Source of the DNA: Halotia wernerae
GTDB lineage: Bacteria; Cyanobacteriota; Cyanobacteriia; Cyanobacteriales; Nostocaceae
Direction of reading: 5' to 3'
Assembly: GCA_034931985.1 (NCBI GenBank)
Contig: JAYGHB010000107.1
Span: 1-64,000, forward strand
DNA: 64,000 bases
A program made the position numbers and the translations under genes. The notes below the pieces were generated by a model. The model did no database searches. It saw only the letters and a list, made by a program, of their open reading frames with translations, and was not told the DNA's origin. Each line of letters begins with the position of its first letter. Position 1 is the stretch's first letter. Shown here piece after piece: positions 36,841 through 44,647 of the stretch.

Positions 36841-36865
36841 AGGACTAAAGTCCTTACTACAAACT
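36841..36865. repeat. Short palindromic repeat before trpD
   Basis: AGGACTAAAGTCCT followed by TACTACAAACT, second copy of the unit at 22009-22035, again shortly before a start codon. Confidence 0.65.
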
Positions 36866-36879
36866 ATTGACTATTAATT

Positions 36880-37980
36880 ATGATCACTGCAACTCAAACT
36901 CCACCTGAAAATATCTCTGTAACTCTTGATGCTTACGACTGGCCAGGTTTATTACAACAGTTGTTTGCTCGGCAATCTTTAACTCGCACTCAAGCTGCTG
37001 ATTTAATGCAAGGTTGGCTTCAAGATGCTATTCCCCCAGTTTTATCAGGGGCAATTTTAGCGGCAATTCAAGCCAAAGGCGTAACCTCTGAAGAATTAGT
37101 AGGCATGGCCAGTATCTTACAATCTCAATCTTCTTCTAATCCTCATTATCCATTCCGCTTAATTGACACCTGTGGAACTGGTGGAGATGGGGCTTCAACT
37201 TTTAATATTTCTACTGCTGTAGCTTTTGTGGCTGCGGCTACTGGGGTAAAAGTTGCCAAACATGGTAATCGTTCTGCATCTAGTAAGACTGGTTCTGCTG
37301 ATGTGTTGGAAGCTTTGGGTATCAATCTCAATGCTAGCCCTGATCAAGTGCAAGCAGCAGTGGGCGAAATTGGCATCACCTTTTTGTTTGCCCCTGGTTG
37401 GCATCCCGCACTTAAGGCGGTTACTGCTTTACGAAAAACTTTGAAGGTGCGGACTATTTTTAATTTGTTGGGGCCTTTAGTCAATCCCATGCGACCGACG
37501 GGGCAAATTATTGGTGTCAATGATCCGCTGTTAATAGAAGAAATTGCTCAAGCTTTATCACAGTTGGGATGCCGAGTTGCGATCGCTCTCCACGGACGCG
37601 AACGCTTAGATGAGGCTGGTTTAGCAGATGTCACTGATTTAGCTGTACTCCAAGAAAACAAGGTACGCTGTCTAACGCTCAATCCTCAAGAACTGGGTTT
37701 GAGTCCTGCACCAACTACAGCGTTGCGGGGTGGAGATGTCCAAGAAAATGCCGAAATCTTAAAAGCAGTTCTGCAAGGTAAAGGTACTCAAGCGCAGCAA
37801 GATGTAGTCGCTTTAAATACAGCCTTAGCCCTGCAAGTTGGTGAAGCGATCGATGGCGAAACCGACATTCTAGCAGGTTGTGTTAAAGGTATTGTCCTGG
37901 CTAAAGAAGTCCTACGAAGCGGCGCTGCTTGGACAAAATTAGAGCAGCTTGCCAAATTTTTACACGATTCCAAATCATAA
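36880..37980 (+). CDS. trpD: Anthranilate phosphoribosyltransferase
   Basis: A 366-residue protein with the PRPP-binding loop LIDTCGTGGDGASTFNIS (about 94-111), VAKHGNRSASSKTGSADVLE and GPLVNPMRPTGQIIGV. It adds phosphoribosyl to anthranilate. Length is normal with a short N-terminal extension. The broken aroG gene starts only 17 bases after the stop, so they were co-transcribed. Confidence 0.95.
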   Translation: MITATQTPPENISVTLDAYDWPGLLQQLFARQSLTRTQAADLMQGWLQDAIPPVLSGAILAAIQAKGVTSEELVGMASILQSQSSSNPHYPFRLIDTCGTGGDGASTFNISTAVAFVAAATGVKVAKHGNRSASSKTGSADVLEALGINLNASPDQVQAAVGEIGITFLFAPGWHPALKAVTALRKTLKVRTIFNLLGPLVNPMRPTGQIIGVNDPLLIEEIAQALSQLGCRVAIALHGRERLDEAGLADVTDLAVLQENKVRCLTLNPQELGLSPAPTTALRGGDVQENAEILKAVLQGKGTQAQQDVVALNTALALQVGEAIDGETDILAGCVKGIVLAKEVLRSGAAWTKLEQLAKFLHDSKS

Positions 37981-37997
37981 ACAAAAGGAAAAATCAG

Positions 37998-39329
37998 ATG
38001 ATTATAGTACTTAAGAGTGGTACACCTGCTGACGAAATTACTCGCCTGAGCAAAGAACTAAGTGACACTTGGGGAGTAAAAGTAGAAAAAAGCATTGGCA
38101 AGCATAAAGTTGTTCTAGGAATGATTGGTGAAACTGCAACTCTTGATCGGCTGCAAATCCAGGAGTTTAGCCCTTGGATTGAACAAGTATTGCGAGTAGA
38201 AAAACCTTTCAAACGAGTTAGTAGAGAATTTCGACATGGAGAAGCTAGCGAAGTTGTTGTTCCCACACCTAATGATCGCGTTTATTTCGGAGAACATCAT
38301 CCGATTGTGGTGGTAGCTGGCCCTTGTTCTGTAGAAAATGAGGCGATGATTGTAGAGACAGCGAAGCGGGTAAAGACCGCCGGAGCAAAGTTTCTCCGTG
38401 GGGGAGCTTACAAACCCCGCACATCACCAATACCTTCGCCAATTTACGAGGGTGAGATGATGATGCTTTAACCATTAACTCCCATTTCTTTGAGGGTTGG
38501 CAAAAACAATCAGTCCTAAAAATTCCTTTAAGGTTTCCTACAAGGGTTTTTTAACGTATTGACAGCAGGATAAGGGTTTCAGATGAAAAACCACCTTTTC
38601 ATCGAAACGCTTATGTATGCTTAATTTTGCCACTTTTGCCAAAATTTATCTAGGCTCTTATTTTGGCAAAGGTATTGATCACCTTATGCCTTTCAAGGTT
38701 ATGGTGAAAGCGCTTTAGATTTATTAGCCGCAGCCCGTGAAGCTACAGGTTTGGGTATCATCACAGAACTGATGGATGCTGCTGATTTACCAGCAGTGGC
38801 GAGAGTTGCTGATGTTATCCAAATCGGTGCGAGAAATATGCACAACTTCTCGTTACTCAAAAAAGTCGGCGCTCAAGATAAACCCGTACTACTGAAGCGG
38901 GGAATGTCAGCCACAATTGATGAGTGGTTAATGGCAGCAGAGTATATTTTGGCATCAGGAAACCCCAATGTAATTCTTTGCGAACGGGGAATTAGAACCT
39001 TTGATGGTAAATACGCCCGCAATACTTTAGATTTATCGGTGCTTCCGGTATTGCGATCGCTGACTCATTTACCAATCATGATCGATCCTAGCCACGGTAC
39101 GGGTAGATCAGAATATGTTCCGCCGATGGCAATGGCTGCGATCGCCGCTGGTACAGATGCTTTAATGATTGAAGTTCACCCCAATCCAGCCAAAGCTTTA
39201 TCTGATGGCCCTCAATCTCTCACCCCTGATAAATTTGACCGCTTAGTTCAAGATATGTCAGTGATTGGCAAAGTTGTTAACCGCTGGTCTACGCAGACAT
39301 CGAAGACTGCTGAACTGTTACACATTTAG
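37998..39329 (+). pseudogene. aroG: DAHP synthase AroG, split by an inserted element
   Basis: The 5' part (37998-38428) encodes MIIVLKSGTPADEITRLSKE through GGAYKPRTSP. After an element at 38429-38677, the same protein resumes at 38684 with AFQGYGESALDLLAAAREAT and runs to the stop at 39329, including KRGMSATIDEW, MIDPSHGTGRSEYVPP and IEVHPNPAKA. Joined, the parts give 1077 bases, an intact 358-codon frame with no other damage. DAHP synthase makes the first shikimate-pathway compound from PEP and erythrose-4-phosphate. As it stands the gene makes a truncated N-terminal fragment ending MMML. A second DAHP synthase elsewhere must serve the cell. Confidence 0.93.
38429..38677. mobile_element. 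MITE-like element inside aroG
   Basis: The insert begins AATACCTTCGCCAA and ends TTGGCAAAGGTATT, terminal inverted repeats of 14 bases with one mismatch. ATCACC flanks both sides (38423-38428 and 38678-38683), a probable target duplication of 6-7 bases with G38677 between. No transposase frame is inside, so it is a non-autonomous miniature element. Near its right end TTTGCCAAAAT and ATTTTGGCAAA form a second inverted pair. Lack of other decay in aroG suggests a recent insertion. Confidence 0.82.
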
Positions 39330-39355
39330 GCAACAGAGGAGGCATGCAAAATTAA

Positions 39356-39452
39356 ATATACATTGTCATTGCGAGTGTAGCGAAGCGAAACGAAGCAATC
39401 GCAAGAGATTGGGATTGCTTCACTTTATTCGCAATGACATAAATATTTTTGC
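39356..39452. repeat. REP-type palindromic repeat
   Basis: TGTCATTGCGAGTGTAGCGAAG and, about 60 bases on, CTTCACTTTATTCGCAATGACA, with GCAATCnnnnAGAGATTGGGATTGC inside, make a bacterial REP-like hairpin. It fills most of the space between aroG and the CRISPR region. Confidence 0.75.
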
Positions 39453-39475
39453 ATACCCACTTATGCCCCATTTCT

Positions 39476-39501
39476 AAATTTCCCCTCGCGGGGATGGAAA
39501 C
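39476..39501 (+). CRISPR. Solitary CRISPR repeat-like sequence before cas6
   Basis: AAATTTCCCCTCGCGGGGAT followed by GGAAAC matches the 3' half of the array repeats downstream, with loop TCGC in place of GCAA and the same GATGGAAAC end. No second repeat is adjacent. It lies 36 bases before the cas6 start, so it is probably inside the cas6 mRNA leader, where Cas6 could bind or cut it. Confidence 0.65.
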
Positions 39502-39537
39502 AAGATAAGGTAGTAAAAGTATGACGCAAATACTACC

Positions 39538-40653
39538 ATGCCTCGACATTCTGCGAACAAGCCGAATACACCTCAATCTCAGCTTACATGGTCGCCAGAT
39601 ACAGAATTAGTTGGCTTGGAGTTTGAGTTAGTCTCCGAAAAAGATGCTTACCTTTATCCTCAATACGCAATTGGACTCCATGCTTGGTTTCTCAACCAAG
39701 TGCGTTCCACAGATCCAGAACTTTCTGCTTACCTCCACGATGGCGAGTCAGAAAAACCTTTTACGATCTCTGCTTTAGATGGAGCGATCGCTAGTAGCGG
39801 CAGGCAAGTACAATTATTAAAAGACACTTGCTATCGTTGGTCTGTCACAGCTTTATCTCACCGAGTGCAAGAGTGGATGGTGCAGTGGGTAGAAAATTTG
39901 CCAAAGGTACTTGACTTAAGAAATGCACCCTTACAAATTCGCTCTGTTGGTATTGCCCATCCTCCCACAACTTATACTCAATTATTAAAATCTGAATCTA
40001 GGGAGACTGTCACTTTCAGATTTGTCAGTCCGACAAGTTTTCGCCGCAAAGGTCATCATTTTCCCTTACCAGTGCCAGTTAATGTATTTCATAGCTACCT
40101 GCGACGCTGGAATAACTTTTCAGGAATGACTGTTGATCAAGATGCTTTTTTAACTTGGGTAGATGATTATATATTGATTACTCGTTGTCACCTCACAACT
40201 ACGAAAGTATTAGCGGGTAAGAAAGGCGCAGTTACAGGATTCACTGGGGCGATTGAATTGAGTTTAACTAAAGAAGCAGTCGAACAACCAGAGTTTTTAC
40301 AATTATTTTCGGCTTTAGGCAAACTCGCCCCCTACTGCGGTACTGGACACAAAACTACCTTTGGCTTGGGACAAACACGTTTGGGTTGGTCATCTGAAGT
40401 TGTGCAAGATATACCTGATGTGCAAACTGTCTTGGCGAAACGCATTGAAGATTTAACAGAGATTTTTAAAGCCCAACGCAAGCGAACAGGAGGCGATCGC
40501 ACTGATAAAATAGCTTCAACTTGGGCGACAATCTTAGCAAGGCGAGAAATGGGAGAATCTATTAAGGCGATCGCAGATGATTTAGAGATGCCTGAGTCTA
40601 CCGTTAAAACTTACGTCAAATTAGCCAGGCGATCAGTGAAAAACAATTCGTAA
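39538..40653 (+). CDS. cas6: Cas6 CRISPR RNA endoribonuclease with C-terminal HTH
   Basis: A 371-residue RAMP endonuclease that would cut pre-crRNA in the repeat and leave a 5' handle ending ATGGAAAC. The last RAMP strand carries the Gly-rich loop GTGHKTTFGLGQTRLGW (about 264-280). After it comes an extension of about 85 residues: LAKRIEDLTEIFKAQRKRTG, then SIKAIADDLEMPESTVKTYVKLARR, a helix-turn-helix. The DNA encoding just this tail is repeated five more times downstream. The gene is beside the arrays but 12 kb from the effector operon start. A solitary repeat lies in its leader. Confidence 0.9.
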   Translation: MPRHSANKPNTPQSQLTWSPDTELVGLEFELVSEKDAYLYPQYAIGLHAWFLNQVRSTDPELSAYLHDGESEKPFTISALDGAIASSGRQVQLLKDTCYRWSVTALSHRVQEWMVQWVENLPKVLDLRNAPLQIRSVGIAHPPTTYTQLLKSESRETVTFRFVSPTSFRRKGHHFPLPVPVNVFHSYLRRWNNFSGMTVDQDAFLTWVDDYILITRCHLTTTKVLAGKKGAVTGFTGAIELSLTKEAVEQPEFLQLFSALGKLAPYCGTGHKTTFGLGQTRLGWSSEVVQDIPDVQTVLAKRIEDLTEIFKAQRKRTGGDRTDKIASTWATILARREMGESIKAIADDLEMPESTVKTYVKLARRSVKNNS

Positions 40654-40910
40654 TTCGTAATAGCAGCCAATATATCTCGACAATAGCAAACAATCATTTT
40701 ATGATGTGATCAACTTGATTTTTGGCAAGTCGAAGCGGGGGCAAAAACCCTAGGGGAGCCGCCAAATCGCCAGAACCTTGATAATTAAATACTTACAGCG
40801 TTTCAATAGTTGTAGTAAGTAGTGTTTAAGGTTTATTTTTTGGGGAGAAAAAATTGAGCTGCCAAAATCGCTCCTAGAACCTGCTCATAGACTCAGTTTC
40901 AGATGGCGGA
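40654..40910 (+). promoter_or_regulatory. Probable leader of CRISPR array 1
   Basis: The 257 bases between cas6 and the first repeat are AT rich with a GTAAGTAGTGTTTAAGGTTTATTTTTTGG-like stretch and an oligo-A tract just before the array. They hold no gene. By position and orientation (repeat 3' end toward increasing coordinate) this is the leader side. Its sequence is unlike the leader-like DNA of arrays 2 and 3. Confidence 0.5.
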
Positions 40911-41165
40911 CTTTCCACCAGCTTATTCCCCGCAAGGGGATGGAAACAGCCACTGTTTAATTTGAGGAGATTGCAGCCAAGTCTTTCCACCAACTTATTC
41001 CCCGCAAGGGGATAGAAACCCATCTGCTTCATCTTCAGATTCCCATCGTCCAGTTACTTTCCACCAACTTATTCCCCGTAAGGGGATGGAAACGACTTAC
41101 CCACTCCTCCTTTATCTCCTGTTACTATCTTTCCACCAACTTATTCCCCGCAAGGGGATGGAAAC
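40911..41165 (+). CRISPR. CRISPR array 1: four 37-nt repeats, three spacers
   Basis: Repeats at 40911-40947, 40983-41019, 41057-41093 and 41129-41165 read CTTTCCACCAACTTATTCCC then CGCAAGGGGATGGAAAC, with a CCCC-GCAA-GGGG hairpin; single changes occur in repeats 1 (CAGCTT), 2 (GATAGAAAC) and 3 (CGTAAG). Spacers are 35, 37 and 35 bases. The GATGGAAAC end implies crRNAs read left to right. The last repeat runs directly into a damaged copy of the cas6 tail. Confidence 0.95.
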
Positions 41166-41440
41166 GCTAGATGTCCTTGATGTGCAAACTATCTTGGCAA
41201 AACGCATTGAACGATTTAACAGAGATTTTTAAAACACAACGTCAACGGACAGGTGGCGATCGCACTGATAAAATAGCCTCTACTTGGGCGAGAAATAGGA
41301 GAATCTATTAAGGCGATCGCTGATGATTTAGAGATGCCTGAGTCTACAGTTAAAACTTATGTCAAATTAGCCAGGCGATCGCTGAAACAGGAAAGTTTCT
41401 AGTTGTTGGATCTGGCGATCATTCTGATTTTTCAAAAATC
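41166..41440 (+). pseudogene. cas6 3'-end fragment, copy A
   Basis: From GATGTGCAAACTATCTTGGC the sequence follows the last 230 bases of cas6 closely (HTH tail), but has a one-base insertion (GAACGATTT) and lacks about 15 bases after TACTTGGGCGA. It ends GATCGCTGAAACAGGAAAG and continues 40 bases into DNA shared with the copy at 44561. It begins immediately after the last repeat of array 1. Confidence 0.85.
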
Positions 41441-41442
41441 AA

Positions 41443-41871
41443 TTATGAAGATTTATCTTCCCAAGGATTAATAATAAAAATTCCACAGCCTGCAAAATCA
41501 GTAACATTACGAGTTGCTATGGCTGCGTTGTGAGAGTAACAAATAGCAGCAATTTGGGCATCAGCTTGAGATATGGGAGTCCCACTTCCTCGTCTTTGGG
41601 CTGAAATATTAGCAAAAGCTACAGCAGCAGATTCATCAAATGGAAGAACACGCCCTAGAAAATCTTCTGCAAACATCAAAGTAGCAGCTTGGTAGAGTTC
41701 ATATTTCCGTTTGCCTTCTGGTAAAATAGCGATGCCATAGAGTATTTCTGCTTGTGTAATTGTTGTAGTAAACAAACTTATTACAGGTTGCTGGGCTGCC
41801 CAATTACGAACTACTGTAGACCCTTGACGTTTGATTAATTCTGACAGCACATTAGTATCAAGAATAATCAT
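41443..41871 (-). CDS. PIN-domain toxin (VapC/FitB type)
   Basis: A 142-residue PIN nuclease. MIILDTNVLSELIK carries the first Asp, TTTITQAEILYGI the Glu, PISQADAQIAAICYSHN the next Asp and ATRNVTDF the last. Such toxins cut tRNA or rRNA when free of antitoxin. Its ATG overlaps the antitoxin stop by one base (TAATG), the usual coupling of TA pairs. It is read against the CRISPR arrays. Cas6-tail fragments flank the pair on both sides. Confidence 0.9.
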   Translation of the reverse strand: MIILDTNVLSELIKRQGSTVVRNWAAQQPVISLFTTTITQAEILYGIAILPEGKRKYELYQAATLMFAEDFLGRVLPFDESAAVAFANISAQRRGSGTPISQADAQIAAICYSHNAAIATRNVTDFAGCGIFIINPWEDKSS

Positions 41872-42116
41872 TATTCAAAAGTTGGTGCAGGACGCATAGG
41901 TTCTCTGGTAACTTCTCCTAGTTCAAAATCTTCTACGTGGGCAAATCGTTTTTCTATCATATTGACAATATTTACTGGCGGTTTCTGATTTTCTATTAAA
42001 GCAAGATGGAGAATTTCTTTTGCTTCTTCTTCTAAGGAACGACCATTTTTTGCAGCTCGTTCTTGCAAGAGATTTGTGATATTGTCATCAATATTAAAAA
42101 TGGTAATGTTTGTCAT
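41871..42116 (-). CDS. FitA/Phd-like ribbon-helix-helix antitoxin
   Basis: An 81-residue protein from ATG 42116 (a TTG at 42125 would add three residues). ITIFNIDDNITNLLQERAAK then NGRSLEEEAKEILHLAL is the FitA-type ribbon-helix-helix DNA-binding fold, followed by a C-terminal part that wraps the toxin (EKRFAHVEDFELGEVTREPM). It should neutralise the PIN toxin at 41443-41871 and repress the pair. Confidence 0.88.
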   Translation of the reverse strand: MTNITIFNIDDNITNLLQERAAKNGRSLEEEAKEILHLALIENQKPPVNIVNMIEKRFAHVEDFELGEVTREPMRPAPTFE

Positions 42117-42160
42117 GGTGAGCAAATTAGGTGCTGATATGTTTAAATAATGATATTTTA

Positions 42161-42330
42161 GATAAAATTGCCTCTACTTGGGCGACAATCTTAGCAAAGC
42201 GATAAATGGGAGAATCTGTTCAGGCGATCACAGATGATTTAGAGATGCGTGAATCTACTGTCAAAACCTACGTCAAATTAGCCAGGCGATCGCGCTGCCA
42301 AAGCTAGTGATAAATTATCCTTTATAAACA
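42161..42330 (+). pseudogene. cas6 3'-end fragment, copy B
   Basis: GATAAAATTGCCTCTACTTGGG through GTCAAATTAGCCAGGCGATC follows about 135 bases of the cas6 HTH coding part, with an in-frame stop (GCGATAAATG where cas6 has GCGAGAAATG). It retains the CAATCTTAGCAA segment that copy A lacks, so it is not derived from copy A. Its tail, GCTGCCAAAGCTAGT, is shared with 43720-43736. Confidence 0.85.
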
Positions 42331-42406
42331 CCTCTAAATACTCAGAATTTAGGAGTTAAAATCGTTGTGTTATGTTGTTTAAATAAGTAAGCAGGCGAGT
42401 AGCAAA

Positions 42407-42643
42407 ATGCAAACTTTAAAAGCTATATATGAGAATGGTGTCTTTCGTCCTCTAGAAAAACTTGAATTGGCTGAAGGGCAATCTGTTCAACTAATAGTTG
42501 ACACTAGTAATCCTGTTACTTCCCAAGAAATGCTACAACTAGCAGCTGAAGTGTATGAGGGATTATCAGAAACAGATGTTGATGAAATTGAAGAAATTGC
42601 CTTAAAGCAAGATTATTTTTTTATAGATAGAACTGAAGAATGA
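42407..42643 (+). CDS. DUF104/AF2212-type antitoxin
   Basis: A 78-residue protein. MQTLKAIYENGVFRPLEKLE then LAEGQSVQLIV is the diagnostic beta-strand pair of the DUF104 (AF2212-like) antitoxins, followed by an acidic C-terminal helix (SETDVDEIEEIALKQD). It overlaps the next gene by 4 bases (ATGA) and should neutralise the PIN toxin encoded there. Confidence 0.88.
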   Translation: MQTLKAIYENGVFRPLEKLELAEGQSVQLIVDTSNPVTSQEMLQLAAEVYEGLSETDVDEIEEIALKQDYFFIDRTEE

Positions 42644-43050
42644 ATCAAGAGCAAGTTCTCTTAGATACTGATACGCTGTCAGCAATTATGCGTCAAAATT
42701 CGCTTGTCATTCCTAAAGCTCAGGCATATCTAACTCAGCATAGCAGGTTTACATTTTCTCTTATTACTCGTTATGAAATTCTGCGAGGATTAAAAGCTAA
42801 AGGCGCTAACAAACAACTTCAAGCGTTTGAAAAATTTTGTGTTAGTAATATTATCATTGCTTTAACTGATGAGATAGTTGTCCAAGCATCTGATATTTAT
42901 GCCGAACTCAGAAAAAAAGGAAAGACCATTGGAGACGCTGATATTTTGATTGGTGCTTCAGCGATGGTTAATAATATAGCTGTTGTTACTAATAATCAAT
43001 CCCACTTTGGTCATATTTCTGGACTTACTGTATATAACTGGTTGGCTTAA
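42640..43050 (+). CDS. PIN-domain toxin (VapC type)
   Basis: A 136-residue PIN nuclease: LLDTDTLSAIM has the first acidic residues, SLITRYEILRGL the Glu, TIGDADILIGASAMVNN the third acidic pair and VTNNQSHFGHI the end motif. It differs clearly from the toxin at 41443 and is partnered with a different antitoxin class. Translation is coupled to the antitoxin. The stop is followed within 20 bases by another cas6-tail fragment. Confidence 0.9.
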   Translation: MNQEQVLLDTDTLSAIMRQNSLVIPKAQAYLTQHSRFTFSLITRYEILRGLKAKGANKQLQAFEKFCVSNIIIALTDEIVVQASDIYAELRKKGKTIGDADILIGASAMVNNIAVVTNNQSHFGHISGLTVYNWLA

Positions 43051-43068
43051 ATACCTACCTAAATTTAG

Positions 43069-43140
43069 GCGATCGCGCTGATAAAATTACCTCTACTTGG
43101 GCAAAAAATGGGAGAATTTATTCAAGCGATCGCTCCAAAT
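43069..43140 (+). pseudogene. cas6 3'-end fragment, copy C
   Basis: GGCGATCGCGCTGATAAAAT TACCTCTACTTGGGC then AAAAATGGGAGAATTTATTCAAGCGATCGCT corresponds to a middle part of the cas6 HTH coding DNA with an internal deletion. About 70 bases remain. Confidence 0.75.
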
Positions 43141-43145
43141 TAAAA

Positions 43146-43362
43146 AGATCCCCGACTTCTTCAAGAAGTCGGGGATCTGAGCCTCTCGTGTTAAGTTTTT
43201 GTAACAATATTGACAGTTATCAGTCACATATTTTACTGTTTTAGCTAGCGTGTAAGCTTCACCTACACACTGCCGCCGAACCTTGAAAACAGCATAATCC
43301 GTTGGAGTGTGTCGATTAGGGGGTGTCACAGGCAGTCTCAGTAAGGCTTTTATCAGTGAACC
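43146..43362 (+). promoter_or_regulatory. Leader-like segment of array 2
   Basis: This stretch opens with a 33-base palindrome (AGATCCCCGACTTCTTCAAG then AAGTCGGGGATCT) and runs to the first repeat of array 2. It is about 85-90% identical by eye to 44648-44944 over its first 180 bases and again next to the repeat (CAGTAAGG-TTT-ATCAGTGAACCCTTTCC). It includes GCCGCCGAACCTTGAAAAC, a kind of sequence often seen in cyanobacterial CRISPR leaders. No gene is evident. Confidence 0.6.
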
Positions 43363-43466
43363 CTTTCCGATCACATTTTCCCGCAAGGGGATGGAAACTT
43401 TTCACCCCAGTCATCTCTTTGCACCCGTTGCTTTCCGATCAAATTTCCCCGCAAGGGTATGGAAAC
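43363..43466 (+). CRISPR. CRISPR array 2: two 36-nt repeats, one spacer
   Basis: Repeats at 43363-43398 and 43431-43466 read CTTTCCGATCACATTTTCCC or CTTTCCGATCAAATTTCCCC and end in GCAAGGGGATGGAAAC (second copy GGGTATGG). The 5' half differs from array 1 (GATCACA in place of CACCAACTTA) while the hairpin and handle are the same. The spacer is 32 bases. The second repeat runs directly into a cas6-tail copy. Confidence 0.9.
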
Positions 43467-43740
43467 GCCAGATGTCTACTATCTTGGCAAAACGCATTGA
43501 AGATTTAACAGAAATATTTAAAGCCCAACGTCAACGGACAGGAGGCGATCGCGCTGATAAAATTGCCTCTACTTGGGCGAGACATGGGAAAATCTATTCA
43601 GGCGATCGCTGATGATTTAGAGATACCTGAGTCTACTGTCAAAACTTACGTCAAATTAGCTAGGCGATCGCTGAAAAGTAATTCATATCCAGCGATTTAA
43701 TTTTATAGAATATAGCGATCGCGCCGCCAAAGCTAGTCTA
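43467..43740 (+). pseudogene. cas6 3'-end fragment, copy D
   Basis: After the last repeat, GCCAGATGTCTACTATCTTGG leads into ILAKRIEDLTEIFKAQRQRT and further tail residues, nearly the full cas6 tail with small deletions that shift the frame near 43580. It ends GGCGATCGCTGAAAAG. The junction with the repeat is the same as for copy A. GCGCCGCCAAAGCTAGTC follows, as in copy B. Confidence 0.85.
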
Positions 43741-43812
43741 GATTCACAAACAAAATCCATCACCAAATAAGATTTGAAGCTAAACTACAAATAACAAGGA
43801 AGCATAATTAAT

Positions 43813-44079
43813 ATGCAAATTACTATCGAAATTCCTGAAGAAATCGGCAACCAGTTACAACAAAACTGGCAAGACTTACCCCAAAAAATTTTAGAAGCTA
43901 TAGCATTAGAAGCTTATAGAAGTGGAATAATGACTTCTGCTCAAATTCAACAGTTACTAAAATTTTCTTCTTGGTGGGAAACCGAGCAATTTCTCAAACA
44001 ATCTCAAGCTTATCTTGATTATACAGAAGATGATTTAGAGCAAGATATCCAAACGCTGCATCAGATTTTATCAAAATGA
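43813..44079 (+). CDS. UPF0175-type antitoxin
   Basis: An 88-residue protein: MQITIEIPEEIGNQL, then LEAIALEAYRSGIMTSAQIQQLL, which is the helix-turn-helix part of UPF0175 antitoxins. The acidic C-terminus (YTEDDLEQDIQTLHQIL) would bind the toxin. Overlaps the DUF3368 gene by 4 bases. Confidence 0.88.
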   Translation: MQITIEIPEEIGNQLQQNWQDLPQKILEAIALEAYRSGIMTSAQIQQLLKFSSWWETEQFLKQSQAYLDYTEDDLEQDIQTLHQILSK

Positions 44080-44558
44080 TTGTGGTTGCAGATACTTCTC
44101 CTATTTGTTATTTAGTTTTAATCGGACAGATTGAACTTCTCCCCAAATTATTTGGTAAAATTCTGATTCCTCAAGCTGTTTATACTGAATTAGTTGCAGA
44201 TGGTGCGCCTCCTCAGTTGCAATCTTGGATTACTACTCCTCCAAATTGGTTAGAAGTTTGCTCAATCGCTCTGAAAGATGATCCGCTTTTAGCCAATCTT
44301 CATTTAGGAGAAAAGGAAGCAATTTTATTAGCAGAACAATTGACTGCTGAGGTAATTATTTTAGATGAAAAAGCAGCTCGTAAAGCTGCACAAGAAAAAG
44401 GACTAAAAGTAACTGGATTACTCGGTATTTTAGATTCAGCAGCTAGTCAAAATCTCGTAGAAATGCCGTCTGTGATTATGGCTTTACAGAAAACTAATTT
44501 TCGTGCTGCTCCGAGCTTATTAAAATCTCTACTAGCTCGTCATCAAAAATCAGATTAA
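44076..44558 (+). CDS. DUF3368 PIN-like toxin
   Basis: A 160-residue PIN-superfamily protein of the DUF3368 family, the usual partner of UPF0175 antitoxins. MIVVADTSPICYLVLIGQIE carries the first Asp, LGEKEAILLAEQL the Glu, and VIILDEKAARKAAQEKGLKV the second Asp region, followed by GLLGILDSAASQNLV. This is the third, different PIN toxin in the CRISPR region. It ends next to cas6-tail copy E. Confidence 0.9.
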   Translation: MIVVADTSPICYLVLIGQIELLPKLFGKILIPQAVYTELVADGAPPQLQSWITTPPNWLEVCSIALKDDPLLANLHLGEKEAILLAEQLTAEVIILDEKAARKAAQEKGLKVTGLLGILDSAASQNLVEMPSVIMALQKTNFRAAPSLLKSLLARHQKSD

Positions 44559-44560
44559 AT

Positions 44561-44640
44561 GAGACAAATTAGCCAGACGTTCAGTGAAACAGGAAAGTAT
44601 CTAATTATTGCATCTAGCGATCGCTCCGAATTAACTCACG
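44561..44640 (+). pseudogene. cas6 3'-end fragment, copy E
   Basis: GACAAATTAGCCAGACGTTC then AGTGAAACAGGAAAGTATCTA is the last 35 bases of the cas6-type tail and about 45 bases beyond it. It aligns with the end of copy A (AGGAAAGTTTCTAGTTGTTG) and its downstream flank. Confidence 0.7.
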
Positions 44641-44647
44641 AACAAAA

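Noticed and set aside
38456..38677. Whether the insert in aroG is an intein or intron
   Set aside because: It is only about 250 bases, has stops in frame, terminal inverted repeats and flanking duplications, and no intein or intron motifs; a miniature transposable element explains it better.
43093..43386. 97-residue minus-strand frame over the leader-like DNA of array 2
   Set aside because: It is made of repeat and leader sequence, includes CRISPR repeat DNA, and is not kept in the second copy at 44.6-44.9 kb.
43307..43612. 101-residue plus-strand frame
   Set aside because: It joins leader, array 2 repeats and the start of cas6-tail copy D by chance; only the last part is protein-like and it then shifts frame.
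41443..44558. Toxin-antitoxin pairs as type III accessory nucleases
   Set aside because: They are ordinary PIN-type TA pairs by sequence, without CARF or SAVED domains, so I treat them as captured TA modules rather than cyclic-oligoadenylate effectors.
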